Assembly: GCA_027343695.1 (NCBI GenBank)
Contig: DAHWKJ010000074.1
Location: 1-64,000 of the forward strand
From: Sulfobacillus sp.
GTDB lineage: Bacteria; Bacillota; Sulfobacillia; Sulfobacillales; Sulfobacillaceae
Length of the DNA stretch: 64,000 nucleotides
Direction: 5' to 3'
This document shows, piece after piece, positions 20,802 to 29,130 of the stretch. Positions within the stretch are counted from its first letter, which is position 1. The number at the start of each line of letters is the position of its first letter. The translations under genes were made by a program, and so were the position numbers. Under the pieces are notes generated by a model, which was given only the letters and a program-made list of their open reading frames with translations, made no database searches and had not been told where the DNA came from.

Positions 20802-21805
20802 ACCAACACCACACCCGGCTGTTCCACCACTTCACCGACATCAAAGGCTTGGAGACCCGTTTGATGGAGCAAATCTAACGCCGATTGCGCCTCGCCGGCG
20901 GGGATGACCACCATGAATCCAATGCCCATGTTAAAGGTCCGAAACATCTCGGCTTCAGTCACCTGTCCCAACGACCCAAACCAAGAGAAGAGTTCAGGGA
21001 TTGGCCAAGAGTCACGGATAATGCGCGCCCCTTGACCCGGCGCTAAGGTGCGAGGCAAGTTTTCTAGAATCCCGCCCCCGGTGATGTGGGCTAATCCCCG
21101 CACCGAATGCGATTCCCAAAGCCGCCGAATGGCTTGGACATAGATAACCGTTGGCGCCAAGAGACATTCGCCCAATGTCTTGTCCTGGCACTGAGGATAT
21201 ACCTGGTCCCAGGCCAATCCATGGTCCGCTATAATACGATGCAGCAACGCATATCCATTCGAATGAAATCCGGAGGATGCCACCCCGAGAATCCGATCTC
21301 CGGGAACCGGAGGCTCCCATCGCTTGACTTGACGCCCCACTACAAATCCGGCCAGATCGTAGACCCCTCGGCTATACAGGGCGGGCATTTCTGCGGTTTC
21401 TCCCCCCAGCAATGCGCAATTCGCCTGGCGACAGCCTTCCCCGATACCTTGCACGAGGCTGGCAATGAGCGACGGGTCCAAATATCCTACGGCAATATAA
21501 TCGAGAAAAAACAGCGGCTCACCACCGCTCGCTAAAATATCATTCACGTTCATGGCCACCAAATCGATGCCCACGGTGTCATGCCGATCCAACGCTTGCG
21601 CCACCAACAGCTTCGAGCCCACGCCATCGGCGCCTGCCAATAGGGTCCCGGCATCGTCCCACCGAAATGCCCCCGAAAAAGATCCAATGCCCCCCATCAC
21701 TTCCGGTCGATGCGTGCTTTCCGCAATCGCTTTAATCCGGTTGACCGCTTCGTTCCCCCTCGTGATGTCCACTCCTGCGTCCCGGTAGGTCAAATGTTTA
21801 GGCAC
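20798..21805 (-). CDS. purM: Phosphoribosylformylglycinamidine cyclo-ligase
   Basis: A 335-residue AIR synthetase (step 5). It opens with LTYRDAGVDITRGNEAV, and has GSFSGAF and the nucleotide-binding LLAGADGVGSKL; GGGILENLPRTL lies near the C-terminus. I set the start at a GTG (21805) eight bases after AAGGAGG and overlapping the purF stop by 8 bases; this removes a 36-residue non-conserved extension that would overlap purF. Confidence 0.96.
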   Translation of the reverse strand: MPKHLTYRDAGVDITRGNEAVNRIKAIAESTHRPEVMGGIGSFSGAFRWDDAGTLLAGADGVGSKLLVAQALDRHDTVGIDLVAMNVNDILASGGEPLFFLDYIAVGYLDPSLIASLVQGIGEGCRQANCALLGGETAEMPALYSRGVYDLAGFVVGRQVKRWEPPVPGDRILGVASSGFHSNGYALLHRIIADHGLAWDQVYPQCQDKTLGECLLAPTVIYVQAIRRLWESHSVRGLAHITGGGILENLPRTLAPGQGARIIRDSWPIPELFSWFGSLGQVTEAEMFRTFNMGIGFMVVIPAGEAQSALDLLHQTGLQAFDVGEVVEQPGVVLV

Positions 21806-23198
21806 GGCTCGGGGCCTCCTTTTCTTGGGGAGGAATCGCCACGGGATAGCCCGCACCAAAGCAGGCCATACACCAGCCATTTTGCGGCCCAAGTCCTGCG
21901 GAGAGACCCTCAATCGACAGATATGCGAGCGTGTCGGCTCCCACGGATTTCCTGAGAGCCTCCAGCGACATGGTGCGTGCCGCTAATTCTCCCGCACGGG
22001 AGGTATCAATGCCATAATGGCAGGGATCGGTGTACGGAGGTGATGCGATACGCATATGGACCTCTTTGGCCCCCGCTTTACGCAACAGCGATACCAAGCG
22101 ACGTGATGTGGTTCCCCGCACCAGACTGTCATCGATTAAAATCACGCGTTTACCTGCCACCACTTCCCGCACCGCCGACAGTTTCAGTTGCACGCTAGAT
22201 TCTCGACCGGTCTGGGTAGGGGAAATGAACGTCCGGGCAATATACCGATTTTTCACCAACCCAAAATCAAATGGGATCCCCGAGGCTTGCGCGTAGCCCA
22301 TAGCGGCTGGCAAGCTAGAATCCGGAACCCCAACCACAACGTCCGCTTCCACTGGCGATTCTTCTGCGAGACGTCGTCCTAGTTGACGCCGACTCAAATG
22401 TGCACTTTGCCCATCGATTTGGGAATCGGGCCGCGCGAAATACACGGATTCGAAAGCACACACCGCCCTTTTAGGAAGACTCTCGGCTGAAATATAAGAG
22501 CGAAAGCTGACTCCCTGGTCGCGGATACAAATCAGCTCCGCTGGGTCCACGTCCCTTAGCCACTCGGCTTGCACGGTATCCAAAGCACAGGTTTCCGATG
22601 CCAGCATCGTCCCCCCTTCCGGCGATCGTCCTAAGACCAGCGGCCGTATCCCATGAGGATCGCGTGCGGCATAAAGCCCTTCATTCGATAAGACCGCGAA
22701 GGCAAAACCCCCTTCTAGTTTCGGCAAACTCTCCAAGAGCGCCTCTTCTAACCCAGTCTGAGAACTTTTCGCCAATAAATGCGCCAAGATTTCACTGTCG
22801 GAAGTCCCCTGAAAAATAGAGCCTTCACGTGCTAACTTGGCCCGTAGTTCGCTAGCGTTCACCAGATTCCCGTTATGCGCCAATGCTAACGGCCCGAACC
22901 GAGTCTGCATCAACAGCGGTTGCGCGTTGACCAACGAGGATTCGCCGGTCGTGGAATATCGGACGTGACCCAGGGCGGCCTCGCCTTCCCGTAGGATTTC
23001 CTCTTCAACCTGCAGCGCTTCCGTCACAAGACCCATACCCTTATGCACGGTAATATTGCCGCGAGAAAGCACCGCGATACCCGCGCTTTCTTGCCCTCGA
23101 TGTTGCAAGCTAAAAGTCCCCCAATACGCCTTTAGTGCAGCTTGAGGATGTCCCCACACGGCAAAGATCCCACATTCTTCATGAAGTTCACCCCACAC
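21798..23198 (-). CDS. purF: Amidophosphoribosyltransferase
   Basis: The 466-residue committed-step enzyme making phosphoribosylamine from PRPP and glutamine. The catalytic cysteine lies in ECGIFAVWGH; with the GTG start at 23198 it becomes Cys9 after an eight-residue propeptide that must be cleaved. This GTG sits seven bases after GGAGGTGAG, which is why I prefer it to an upstream GTG at 23219. The PRPP loop is VILIDDSLVRGTT. The cysteine-bearing C-terminal segment NGWCMACFGAGYP fits the Bacillus-type Fe-S-containing, oxygen-sensitive class. It overlaps purL by 11 bases. Confidence 0.96.
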   Translation of the reverse strand: MWGELHEECGIFAVWGHPQAALKAYWGTFSLQHRGQESAGIAVLSRGNITVHKGMGLVTEALQVEEEILREGEAALGHVRYSTTGESSLVNAQPLLMQTRFGPLALAHNGNLVNASELRAKLAREGSIFQGTSDSEILAHLLAKSSQTGLEEALLESLPKLEGGFAFAVLSNEGLYAARDPHGIRPLVLGRSPEGGTMLASETCALDTVQAEWLRDVDPAELICIRDQGVSFRSYISAESLPKRAVCAFESVYFARPDSQIDGQSAHLSRRQLGRRLAEESPVEADVVVGVPDSSLPAAMGYAQASGIPFDFGLVKNRYIARTFISPTQTGRESSVQLKLSAVREVVAGKRVILIDDSLVRGTTSRRLVSLLRKAGAKEVHMRIASPPYTDPCHYGIDTSRAGELAARTMSLEALRKSVGADTLAYLSIEGLSAGLGPQNGWCMACFGAGYPVAIPPQEKEAPSRA

Positions 23199-25383
23199 GA
23201 TGGTACTCACCTCCCTCACGAAATGCTTGCCATAACGCCTGGAGTTCCCAGGTCACCGTGCGTCCCGCTTGGATCTTAATCTGGGGAGAATCCGTGGTTT
23301 CTCCGAGAATCGCTATCGTCATCCCTGCCCTCTTTGCACTGTGCTCCCAAGTCGCTTGACGGCTGGGGTCTAAAAACACCAGAAACTGTCCGGCTGTTTC
23401 GTTAAAGAGCTCCAGTGCGGCTCGATCCGAGCTCAGACGAAGGTCTGCCCCATATTCGGGAGAGGCACTCATCAACGCACGCGCCAATGCGACAAAGAGC
23501 CCGCCAATCCCCACACTACGACATGCGAGCAGCCCCACGGTGTCGGGATCACGAGCCCAATCCCCCATCAGTCGGAGCGCCTGGACCGTTCGATCCGGAA
23601 CAATTCGCGGGTAGGCACCGATTCGGCCTAACAATTCGGCTAACACACTGCCTCCCAACGAAAGCTCTTCGGGAGGGTTAAGCACCGCAATCTTTAGACC
23701 CTTGCCGGACGGCCTATCGGGTATCGGGGTTTCTGGATGCGGATGGCGCGCCACAACCCCAAGGGCTGCGGTGGGCCAAATTGCTTGGGAGTGAGTCTCG
23801 TTGTGTAAAGAGACGTTGCCCCCCGTCACGGGCACTCCAAAATCTTGCGCCGCTTGGGCGATTCCCCAGACTAAGCCTGCTACCCGCTGATATTCTTCAG
23901 GTTTATCGGGGTTTCCCCCGTTAATCCCATCGGTTAACCCCAGCGGCACCGATCCTTGGGTGGCGATGCGGCTCAACACATCAACCACGGCCCCATAGCC
24001 TCCCGCCACACTGTCCATCAGAGCCCATCGGGAAGGGGCGGCCACCGCAATCTGTAGGCCGTCAGCCCCCTCTCCGATGCGCAAGATCGCACTGTCATGT
24101 TGGGGTCCCCACACCGTACGTACCTGTATCATGGAATCATAACGCTGATAAATGGGCGAACGATCCTGACAATCCGGGTGACCTATGACGCGCAATCCCA
24201 AATCGTGGTCCAGCGTTAAGGGTACCGGAGCGGACTCGCCCACAGGCGGTTCCGTAAAGCGTTCCACAAAGTCGTCCGCCAGCACCTGGCGGGGACAGGA
24301 CGCGACCAGGACTTGGGTGGGCACATCCGCGAGTAGCTGTGTCTCGCAAACGATTCGGAGAAAGTCTCCAGGCATTACCCGGCCCACCTCCGCCACCGGC
24401 AGTGCGAAAGTCTCGATCGCGGACAGAGCCGCTTCCAAATTGGCTTCCGGGATAGAGAGCAACATGCGCTCTTGGGTTTCCGACAACATGATATCGTATG
24501 CGCTCATACCCGTTTCTCGACAGGGCACTGCTGCAACGTCTAAGCTCACGCCAACGTGTGAAGCATAGGCCAGTTCCGCCAATGCCGAGGTGAGCCCTGC
24601 GGCACCCAGATCCTGTACGGCATCCGCCAACCCTTCCCGAACAATGCGTAAGGTCGCTTCCATCAAGAGCTTGCCCATAAACGGATCGCCGACCTGAACC
24701 GTAGGACGCATGGCTTCAGTTTCGGTTCCAAAATCTTGTGACGCCAGAAGGCTCGCCCCATGAATTCCATCGCGCCCAGTGGCCTGACCCATTAAGAGGA
24801 GCACCGAACCTGGTTTGGCCCCATCGGCTCCGATATGTTGCAAATGAGGGAGCAGCCCCACGGCCAGCACGTTAACCAGAGGATTGGCATCGTAAAGCGC
24901 ACTATAACCAACGCTTCCCGTCACCGTAGGAATCCCAATCGCATTGCCATAGGCACCAATCCCTTCCACGATCCCTTGGCGTAAGGCTCGGGCTTTGTCG
25001 TTGGTGCCAAACTTGAGCACATCCGCCACAGCAATCGGTCGGGCCCCCATGGCAATGATATCCCGTAAAATGCCTCCCACTCCTGTGGCCGCCCCTTGCA
25101 CCGGCTCCACGTACGAAGGATGATTGTGACTCTCGATTTTGAAGGCCACATCGTAGTCCTGATTAAACAGCACCACACCGGCATTACCCCCTGGGCCTTG
25201 AACCACAAAGGGCCCCTGGTTAGGCAGCCAGGCCAAAAACGGCTTAGAATTCTTGTAACTGCAATGTTCGGACCACAAGGCTCCAAATAGGCCTAGTTCC
25301 AAATCGTTTGGGTTGCGGGACAAGAGTCGCTGGATCTCTTGATATTCACTTAGGGTCAGCCCCACCTCAGCATACGTTAGCAT
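23188..25383 (-). CDS. purL: FGAM synthase subunit PurL (small type)
   Basis: The 731-residue catalytic subunit of the three-part phosphoribosylformylglycinamidine synthase (step 4), working with PurQ and PurS. Visible family signatures include ALWSEHCSYKNSKPFL, KIESHNHPSYVEPVQGAATGVGG and the repeated AIR-synthase-like nucleotide sites (QDLGAAGL, VTGGNVSLHNE). It overlaps purQ by 7 bases. The length identifies the Gram-positive small form lacking a fused glutaminase. Confidence 0.97.
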   Translation of the reverse strand: MLTYAEVGLTLSEYQEIQRLLSRNPNDLELGLFGALWSEHCSYKNSKPFLAWLPNQGPFVVQGPGGNAGVVLFNQDYDVAFKIESHNHPSYVEPVQGAATGVGGILRDIIAMGARPIAVADVLKFGTNDKARALRQGIVEGIGAYGNAIGIPTVTGSVGYSALYDANPLVNVLAVGLLPHLQHIGADGAKPGSVLLLMGQATGRDGIHGASLLASQDFGTETEAMRPTVQVGDPFMGKLLMEATLRIVREGLADAVQDLGAAGLTSALAELAYASHVGVSLDVAAVPCRETGMSAYDIMLSETQERMLLSIPEANLEAALSAIETFALPVAEVGRVMPGDFLRIVCETQLLADVPTQVLVASCPRQVLADDFVERFTEPPVGESAPVPLTLDHDLGLRVIGHPDCQDRSPIYQRYDSMIQVRTVWGPQHDSAILRIGEGADGLQIAVAAPSRWALMDSVAGGYGAVVDVLSRIATQGSVPLGLTDGINGGNPDKPEEYQRVAGLVWGIAQAAQDFGVPVTGGNVSLHNETHSQAIWPTAALGVVARHPHPETPIPDRPSGKGLKIAVLNPPEELSLGGSVLAELLGRIGAYPRIVPDRTVQALRLMGDWARDPDTVGLLACRSVGIGGLFVALARALMSASPEYGADLRLSSDRAALELFNETAGQFLVFLDPSRQATWEHSAKRAGMTIAILGETTDSPQIKIQAGRTVTWELQALWQAFREGGEYHRVG

Positions 25384-26087
25384 CCATGCCCTCCTTTCTG
25401 TCCGAACCAGGCTTGGAGCAAACGCCGACCGTCCGCCGAGCCCAAATACTCCGCCATCGCACGCTCTGGGTGCGGCATTAACCCTACAACCGATCCTTGA
25501 GTGACTCCTGCGATATTCGCCACCGACCCGTTAGGATTCGTCAAGGGATGCACCACCCCATCCGGGTCGCTATATTGCAAAAACACCTGCCCTTGTTCAA
25601 AGAGCTCATGGAGTTTGCCATCCGACACCCGATAGGAGCCCTCGTGATGGGCAATCGGGAGGGCCAAACGGTCTCCGACCGAGAGTCCTTGAAATCCGCT
25701 TGGGACCGCCGTCACGCGGAGCGTCTCCAATCTGCAGACAAACTCCCCATGGGGATTAGGCAATAGCGCCCCGGGCAATAATCCTCTTTCGCAGAGAATC
25801 TGAAACCCATTGCAAATCCCTAACACGGGCATCCCGGCTGTGGCGGCTTCGCCCACGGCATCCATGATCGGTGCCGCCGCCGCTAAAGCGCCACTTCGGA
25901 GGTAGTCACCGTATGAAAAACCTCCTGGTAAAATCAGACGGTCTATCGCGGGAAGCTGTCTCAGACGGTAGTCCAATACCCGCGGGATTGCTCCCAGATC
26001 CATGATGGCTTGAATGGTGTCCTGGTCGCAGTTGGATCCTGGAAATACCACAATTCCGACGACCTGGCGGGTCTCCTCGAGGGTCAT
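25377..26087 (-). CDS. purQ: FGAM synthase glutaminase subunit PurQ
   Basis: A 236-residue class I glutamine amidotransferase supplying ammonia to PurL. The nucleophile is in GMPVLGICNGFQIL. The start of the fold reads VGIVVFPGSNCDQDT, and the His/Glu pair is in GLMPHPERAMAEYLGS. The ATG overlaps the purS stop by ATGA. Confidence 0.97.
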   Translation of the reverse strand: MTLEETRQVVGIVVFPGSNCDQDTIQAIMDLGAIPRVLDYRLRQLPAIDRLILPGGFSYGDYLRSGALAAAAPIMDAVGEAATAGMPVLGICNGFQILCERGLLPGALLPNPHGEFVCRLETLRVTAVPSGFQGLSVGDRLALPIAHHEGSYRVSDGKLHELFEQGQVFLQYSDPDGVVHPLTNPNGSVANIAGVTQGSVVGLMPHPERAMAEYLGSADGRRLLQAWFGQKGGHGC

Positions 26088-26335
26088 AAGGGCGTCACCG
26101 TCACGTCAAAGGCCTCCATCACCGGGTTGGCCAACAATCGACGCCCCATTTCATCTCCGATCGCCAGGGCGCGGACCTCGTCCTCCGCCTCAATCACCAC
26201 CTGAATCCATTTCCCGATCCGGACTTCTGTGGCCGCAAACTCCATCTGGTGTAGGACCTGGAGCGTGGCTTGTCCTGCCGGATCCAGGACTCCTTCCTTA
26301 AGACCGACGTGCAACCCCAATCGATAGGTTTTCAT
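26084..26335 (-). CDS. purS: FGAM synthase subunit PurS
   Basis: An 83-residue small subunit that bridges PurL and PurQ and helps channel ammonia. It shows the typical KTYRLGLHVGLKEGVLDPAG opening and an RIGKWIQVVIEAEDE strand segment. It overlaps both neighbours by four bases. Confidence 0.94.
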   Translation of the reverse strand: MKTYRLGLHVGLKEGVLDPAGQATLQVLHQMEFAATEVRIGKWIQVVIEAEDEVRALAIGDEMGRRLLANPVMEAFDVTVTPL

Positions 26336-27039
26336 CGGGACACAATCCGATCGTGGACTTCTTGATAGGCTTCCTCGACCGTCCCTAAGTCTTGACGAAA
26401 CCGATCCTTGTCCAATTTTTTACCGGTCTCTTTATCCCACAAACGACACGTGTCCGGAGAAATTTCGTCACCCAACTTCAAGACCCCCTCGTCCGTGATG
26501 CCGAATTCTAATTTGAAATCTACTAAGATTAGACCTCTCCCCTCCAGGTATGGCGACAACACTGCGTTCACCCCAAGGGCCTCGTCCTTTAATCGCGCCG
26601 TCAACTCTACACCGGCCAGGTTAAGCACCCGGATATGGTCGTCGTTGAGCAATGGATCGCCCAGATCATCGCTCTTGTAATACATTTCGACGACCGGGAA
26701 ATCCAGGATTGTCCCGTCTTCCAAGCCTGTGCGTTTTTGAAGCGATCCCGCCACCCGATTGCGCACCACTACTTCTAGGGGAACGATGCTTAGACGCTCC
26801 ACCAAGAGATGCCTAGGTTTAGGATCGTCAACGAAATGGGTCGGGATCCCGTGTTGACCGAGGAGTCGGAATAAGTGGGCCGAAAGGGACGCGTTGATAA
26901 GCCCCTTACCCGCAATTTGGCCGCGTTTTTGTCCGTTAAATGCCGTCGCGTCATCCTTAAATTCCACCAGTACTTGATTGGGATTCTGGGTTGCGAAAAC
27001 CTTTTTGGCTTTCCCTTCGTACAATAATTTCACGCTCAT
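26332..27039 (-). CDS. purC: SAICAR synthetase
   Basis: A 235-residue phosphoribosylaminoimidazole-succinocarboxamide synthase (step 7). It has KLLYEGKAKKVFAT at the N-terminus, EVVVRNRVAGSLQKRTG and the ATP/Mg segment LILVDFKLEFG followed by DEISPDTCRLWD. The ATG at 27039 follows GAGGAGG at six bases, next to the purB stop; an upstream in-frame extension of 44 residues overlaps purB and is not family-like. Confidence 0.97.
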   Translation of the reverse strand: MSVKLLYEGKAKKVFATQNPNQVLVEFKDDATAFNGQKRGQIAGKGLINASLSAHLFRLLGQHGIPTHFVDDPKPRHLLVERLSIVPLEVVVRNRVAGSLQKRTGLEDGTILDFPVVEMYYKSDDLGDPLLNDDHIRVLNLAGVELTARLKDEALGVNAVLSPYLEGRGLILVDFKLEFGITDEGVLKLGDEISPDTCRLWDKETGKKLDKDRFRQDLGTVEEAYQEVHDRIVSR

Positions 27040-27040
27040 A

Positions 27041-28351
27041 CTAAGCCTCCTCGGATTCGATGCCAATACGATCGTAAATTTCATCGACAGCGGCCAAGTA
27101 GGGCCCAATGTCGAAAAGTTGACTGAGTGCCCCGCCGGGTAACCTTTGGGCCACTTCGGAATCCTGTTCAAGTCGGAACCGGAAAGTTTGGGACGGATCC
27201 TTTAAGGCCGCCATGGCGTGGCCTTGTACCAACTTATAGGCCGCTTCCCGCGTCATGCCTTGTTCGACCAGGGCCAGTAAGACTTTTTGAGAAAACACTA
27301 GGCCCCCGGACAAGTGAATATTGTGCAACATCCGCTCGGGGTTGACGACGAGTCCATCGATGATGCGATGCATCTGCGTTAATAGGTAATCGGTCAAAAT
27401 CGTCACATCGGGGAGCATCACACGTTCGGCCGAGGAATGAGAAATATCGCGTTCATGCCACAAAGGAACGTCTTCCAAAGCCGGGACGACATAGCCGCGC
27501 AAAATGCGCGCCAGCCCGGAGATTTGTTCCGCCTTTACAGGATTGCGTTTATGCGGCATCGCTGACGAACCTCGTTGGCCGACCGCAAAAGGCTCCTCGA
27601 CCTCCCCGACCTCACTCCTTTGAAGATGGCGAATTTCCGTCGCCATCTTGTCCAATGTGGTGCCGATCAAGGCGAGCACCATGACCACTTCGGCATGACG
27701 GTCGCGTTGCAGTACTTGTGTCGAAAGGGGGGCGGGTTCAAGACCGAGAGCATCGCCCACATGTTGTTCCACCGCGGTTGGGATATTGGCATAGTTCCCG
27801 ACGGCGCCCGAGATTTTCATCACCCGCATCCGGCGACTCGCAGCCTCCAGCCTTTCCATATTGCGACCCAATTCGAGCCACCACAAAAGAGCCTTCAATC
27901 CGAAGCTGGTCGGTTCGGCATGCATCCCATGAGTCCGTCCCATGATCGGCGTCATCTTATGCGTCAACGCAATGTGGCGCACCGCCTTCCGTAAGGCGAC
28001 CAAATCTTGATGAATAATGACAAGCGCTTCATTCAACAACGAAGATAGCGCGGTATCCACCACATCCGTCGAAGTTAGGCCGTAATGGATGTACTTCGCA
28101 TCTTCGGGGTCGACGCTTTCACCCACCGCGCTTAAAAAAGCCAGCACATCGTGATGATATTGGGCCTCCCAATATTCCACACGTTCAGGGCTCACGGTAG
28201 CGTTGCGAAGACGTGACGACACGCCTTCAGGTATTTTCCCCAAGCGTTCCCACGCCTGTACCGCCAATATTTCCACCTCTAGCCATCGATCATAGCGATG
28301 TTGTTCAGACCACAAGTCTCGCATCACGGCCCGGCTGTAGCGTTCAATCAT
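27041..28351 (-). CDS. purB: Adenylosuccinate lyase
   Basis: A 436-residue fumarase/aspartase-superfamily enzyme acting twice in purine synthesis, on SAICAR and on adenylosuccinate. The signature GSSAMPHKRNPVKAEQ carries the flexible catalytic loop; the catalytic histidines are expected in GRTHGMHAEPT and near KYIHYGLTSTDVVD. It is the first gene of the operon in this window, with GGAGGGACACT before the ATG. No purE or purK is present upstream, where Bacillus has them; the next gene is divergent. Confidence 0.97.
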   Translation of the reverse strand: MIERYSRAVMRDLWSEQHRYDRWLEVEILAVQAWERLGKIPEGVSSRLRNATVSPERVEYWEAQYHHDVLAFLSAVGESVDPEDAKYIHYGLTSTDVVDTALSSLLNEALVIIHQDLVALRKAVRHIALTHKMTPIMGRTHGMHAEPTSFGLKALLWWLELGRNMERLEAASRRMRVMKISGAVGNYANIPTAVEQHVGDALGLEPAPLSTQVLQRDRHAEVVMVLALIGTTLDKMATEIRHLQRSEVGEVEEPFAVGQRGSSAMPHKRNPVKAEQISGLARILRGYVVPALEDVPLWHERDISHSSAERVMLPDVTILTDYLLTQMHRIIDGLVVNPERMLHNIHLSGGLVFSQKVLLALVEQGMTREAAYKLVQGHAMAALKDPSQTFRFRLEQDSEVAQRLPGGALSQLFDIGPYLAAVDEIYDRIGIESEEA

Positions 28352-28373
28352 AGTGTCCCTCCAAATTTAAAAT

Positions 28374-28409
28374 CCGAACATTATGTACCAATCTTACACC
28401 AATCGTTCG
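28374..28409. promoter_or_regulatory. PurR-box-like inverted repeat upstream of purB
   Basis: CCGAACATTA (28374-28383) on the plus strand faces the inverted copy CGAACGATT (complement of 28401-28409), which is preceded on the minus strand by AAACA. These two AT-flanked CGAA(C) half-sites, in opposite orientation with about 17-19 bases between them, match the arrangement of B. subtilis PurR boxes. A minus-strand promoter candidate (TTCACG, 18 bases, TAAGAT) overlaps the same stretch. Repression relieved by PRPP would be expected if a PurR homologue exists, which cannot be seen in this window. Confidence 0.5.
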
Positions 28410-28543
28410 TGTTTCGTGAAGTCTCCGGTGCAATTAGTATGGACCTTTTGCTGAAACCCTACGCTGGCCCATTTTCCCCTATTCGCCGTCGTCACCGCGT
28501 GATAGTGTTAAATCGAATAGGCTCTCATTGAGGAGGATGCTGA

Positions 28544-29101
28544 TTGTCGGTGAACGCTCGTGCTAATCCCGTTTTGTTACTCATCGATGTCCAAAAGACA
28601 TGGAGCGACCCCGCTTGGGGACCACGCAATAACGAATCCGCGGAAGACAACATTGCGGCCTTGCTCCATTGGTGGCGCCGCCACGACCTCCCAAGAATCA
28701 TCGTACAGCATCATTCAAAGTCTCCCGCTTCGCGACTGGCCATGGGCCAACCCGGATGCGCCTTGCGGAGTGAAGTGACACCCGAACCCGGCGAACTACT
28801 CCTGACCAAATCAGTCAACAGTGCCTTCATCGGAACCAATCTCGAAGATGTTTTAATCGCCAACGGATGGACCGATGTCGTAGTCGTCGGACTCACCACA
28901 GTCCATTGCTGCAGCACCACGATTCGGATGGGCGCTAACCTGGGGTTTAAAATGTCTGCGGTAGCGGATGCCATGGCAACCTTTGACGCAAAAACCCTAC
29001 AAGGCCAGACAGTGCCCGCAGAAATCATGCATCAGGTAGAGCTGGCCGCGTTGAACGATGAATTTGCCACCATTCTAAACACTAAAGACCTCATCGGTTA
29101 G
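28544..29101 (+). CDS. Isochorismatase-family cysteine hydrolase
   Basis: A 185-residue alpha/beta cysteine hydrolase. The triad is visible as Asp15 (LLLIDVQKTW), Lys89 (LLLTKSVNSAF) and Cys123 (TTVHCCSTT). The family includes isochorismatases, nicotinamidases and ureido/biuret amidohydrolases; the absence of a distinct metal site and a short middle region suggest a general amidohydrolase rather than a nicotinamidase. Translation starts at TTG behind GAGGAGG. It is divergent from purB, so its promoter shares about 190 bases with the purine operon control region, and it is convergent with guaA. Confidence 0.85.
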   Translation: MSVNARANPVLLLIDVQKTWSDPAWGPRNNESAEDNIAALLHWWRRHDLPRIIVQHHSKSPASRLAMGQPGCALRSEVTPEPGELLLTKSVNSAFIGTNLEDVLIANGWTDVVVVGLTTVHCCSTTIRMGANLGFKMSAVADAMATFDAKTLQGQTVPAEIMHQVELAALNDEFATILNTKDLIG

Positions 29102-29130
29102 TCCTAAGACGGCACCCCACTTAGCGTAAT

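Noticed and set aside
21805-21913. Upstream extension of purM
   Set aside because: It overlaps purF, is Arg/Pro-rich without homology, and a GTG with AAGGAGG at eight bases gives the normal PurM N-terminus.
27040-27171. 44-residue extension of purC
   Set aside because: It would lie inside purB; the methionine at 27039 has GAGGAGG and the conserved KLLYEGKAKKV beginning.
28352-28543. Purine (guanine) riboswitch before the purine operon
   Set aside because: The leader is too short (under 60 bases from the likely promoter) and lacks the conserved three-way junction sequences; a protein operator fits better.
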